24,357 nucleotides of DNA. Source: Chara braunii (taxonomy: Eukaryota > Streptophyta > Charophyceae > Charales > Characeae). Numbering within the stretch: the stretch's first letter is position 1; every line of letters starts with the position of its first letter. The stretch is taken from NCBI GenBank assembly GCA_003427395.1, contig BFEA01000147.1, positions 1,802,266 to 1,826,622 of the forward strand, given 5' to 3'. Positions 24,278 to 24,357 of the stretch are shown in pieces. A program made the translations under genes and the position numbers. The notes below the pieces were generated by a model. It ran no database searches. It was not told the DNA's origin and saw only the letters and a program-made list of their open reading frames with translations.

Positions 24278-24324
<47 letters not shown>
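24278..24324 (+). repeat. (TG)n microsatellite
   Basis: About 23 uninterrupted TG units, directly joined to an (AG)n run. Confidence 0.95.

Positions 24325-24357
<33 letters not shown>
24325..24357 (+). repeat. (AG)n microsatellite at window end
   Basis: At least 16 AG units, reaching the edge of the window, so the true length is unknown. Confidence 0.95.

Overview
The window looks like repeat-dense nuclear DNA from a eukaryote. There is no bacterial-style gene order, no rRNA or functional tRNA gene, and no intact host gene that I can support. Poly-A/poly-T tracts, microsatellites, tRNA-headed SINE-like elements and decayed non-LTR retrotransposons fill almost everything. Two signals point to the green-plant lineage: a 12-base site at 2227 identical to the plant initiator-Met tRNA primer-binding site, and a Cys-Cys-His-Cys zf-RVT-type module at the end of the LINE proteins, typical of plant L1-like elements. 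A charophyte-type alga is my guess at low confidence; the sequence alone does not settle the species.

Layout. 1-2600: short repeats, two poly-A/poly-T retroelement fragments (1045-1369), a second structured SINE copy (1799-1917), a probable LTR end plus primer-binding site (1940-2238) and a minus-strand tRNA-like SINE head. 2903-4320: a LINE reverse-transcriptase scrap cut by a poly-T-ended element, then two direct copies of a longer repeat (family B). 4471-6640: structured SINE copies (family A), a 645-bp open frame without a start codon, a pyrimidine tract, and a LINE C-terminal fragment on the minus strand. 6670-10690: SINE-like elements with tRNA-like heads, two of them with recognisable target-site duplications (7702-8280 and 8983-10377), and several tandem-repeat blocks. 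10687-14300: many family A and B copies. 14500-16150: a 5'-truncated LINE on the minus strand. 16176-17290: G-rich DNA and a two-copy repeat. 17309-22869: the longest LINE, with an ORF1-like region, APE endonuclease, reverse transcriptase, a zinc module and an unusual C-terminal region, broken by several stops and frameshifts. 22998-24357: LINE 3' flank, another family A copy and a GC-rich/(TG)n/(AG)n end.

How the parts relate: the LINE copies (17309-22869 plus, 14500-16150 minus, 5999-6560 minus) belong to one family, because their C-terminal domains align. A related LINE probably supplied the enzymes that moved the poly-A SINE-like families, although no shared 3' tail was seen. The most interesting signal is family A (with its relative B): a chain of short hairpins whose arms change in a compensated way from copy to copy while one loop stays constant, as expected of an RNA kept for its structure. 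All alignments here were made by eye.
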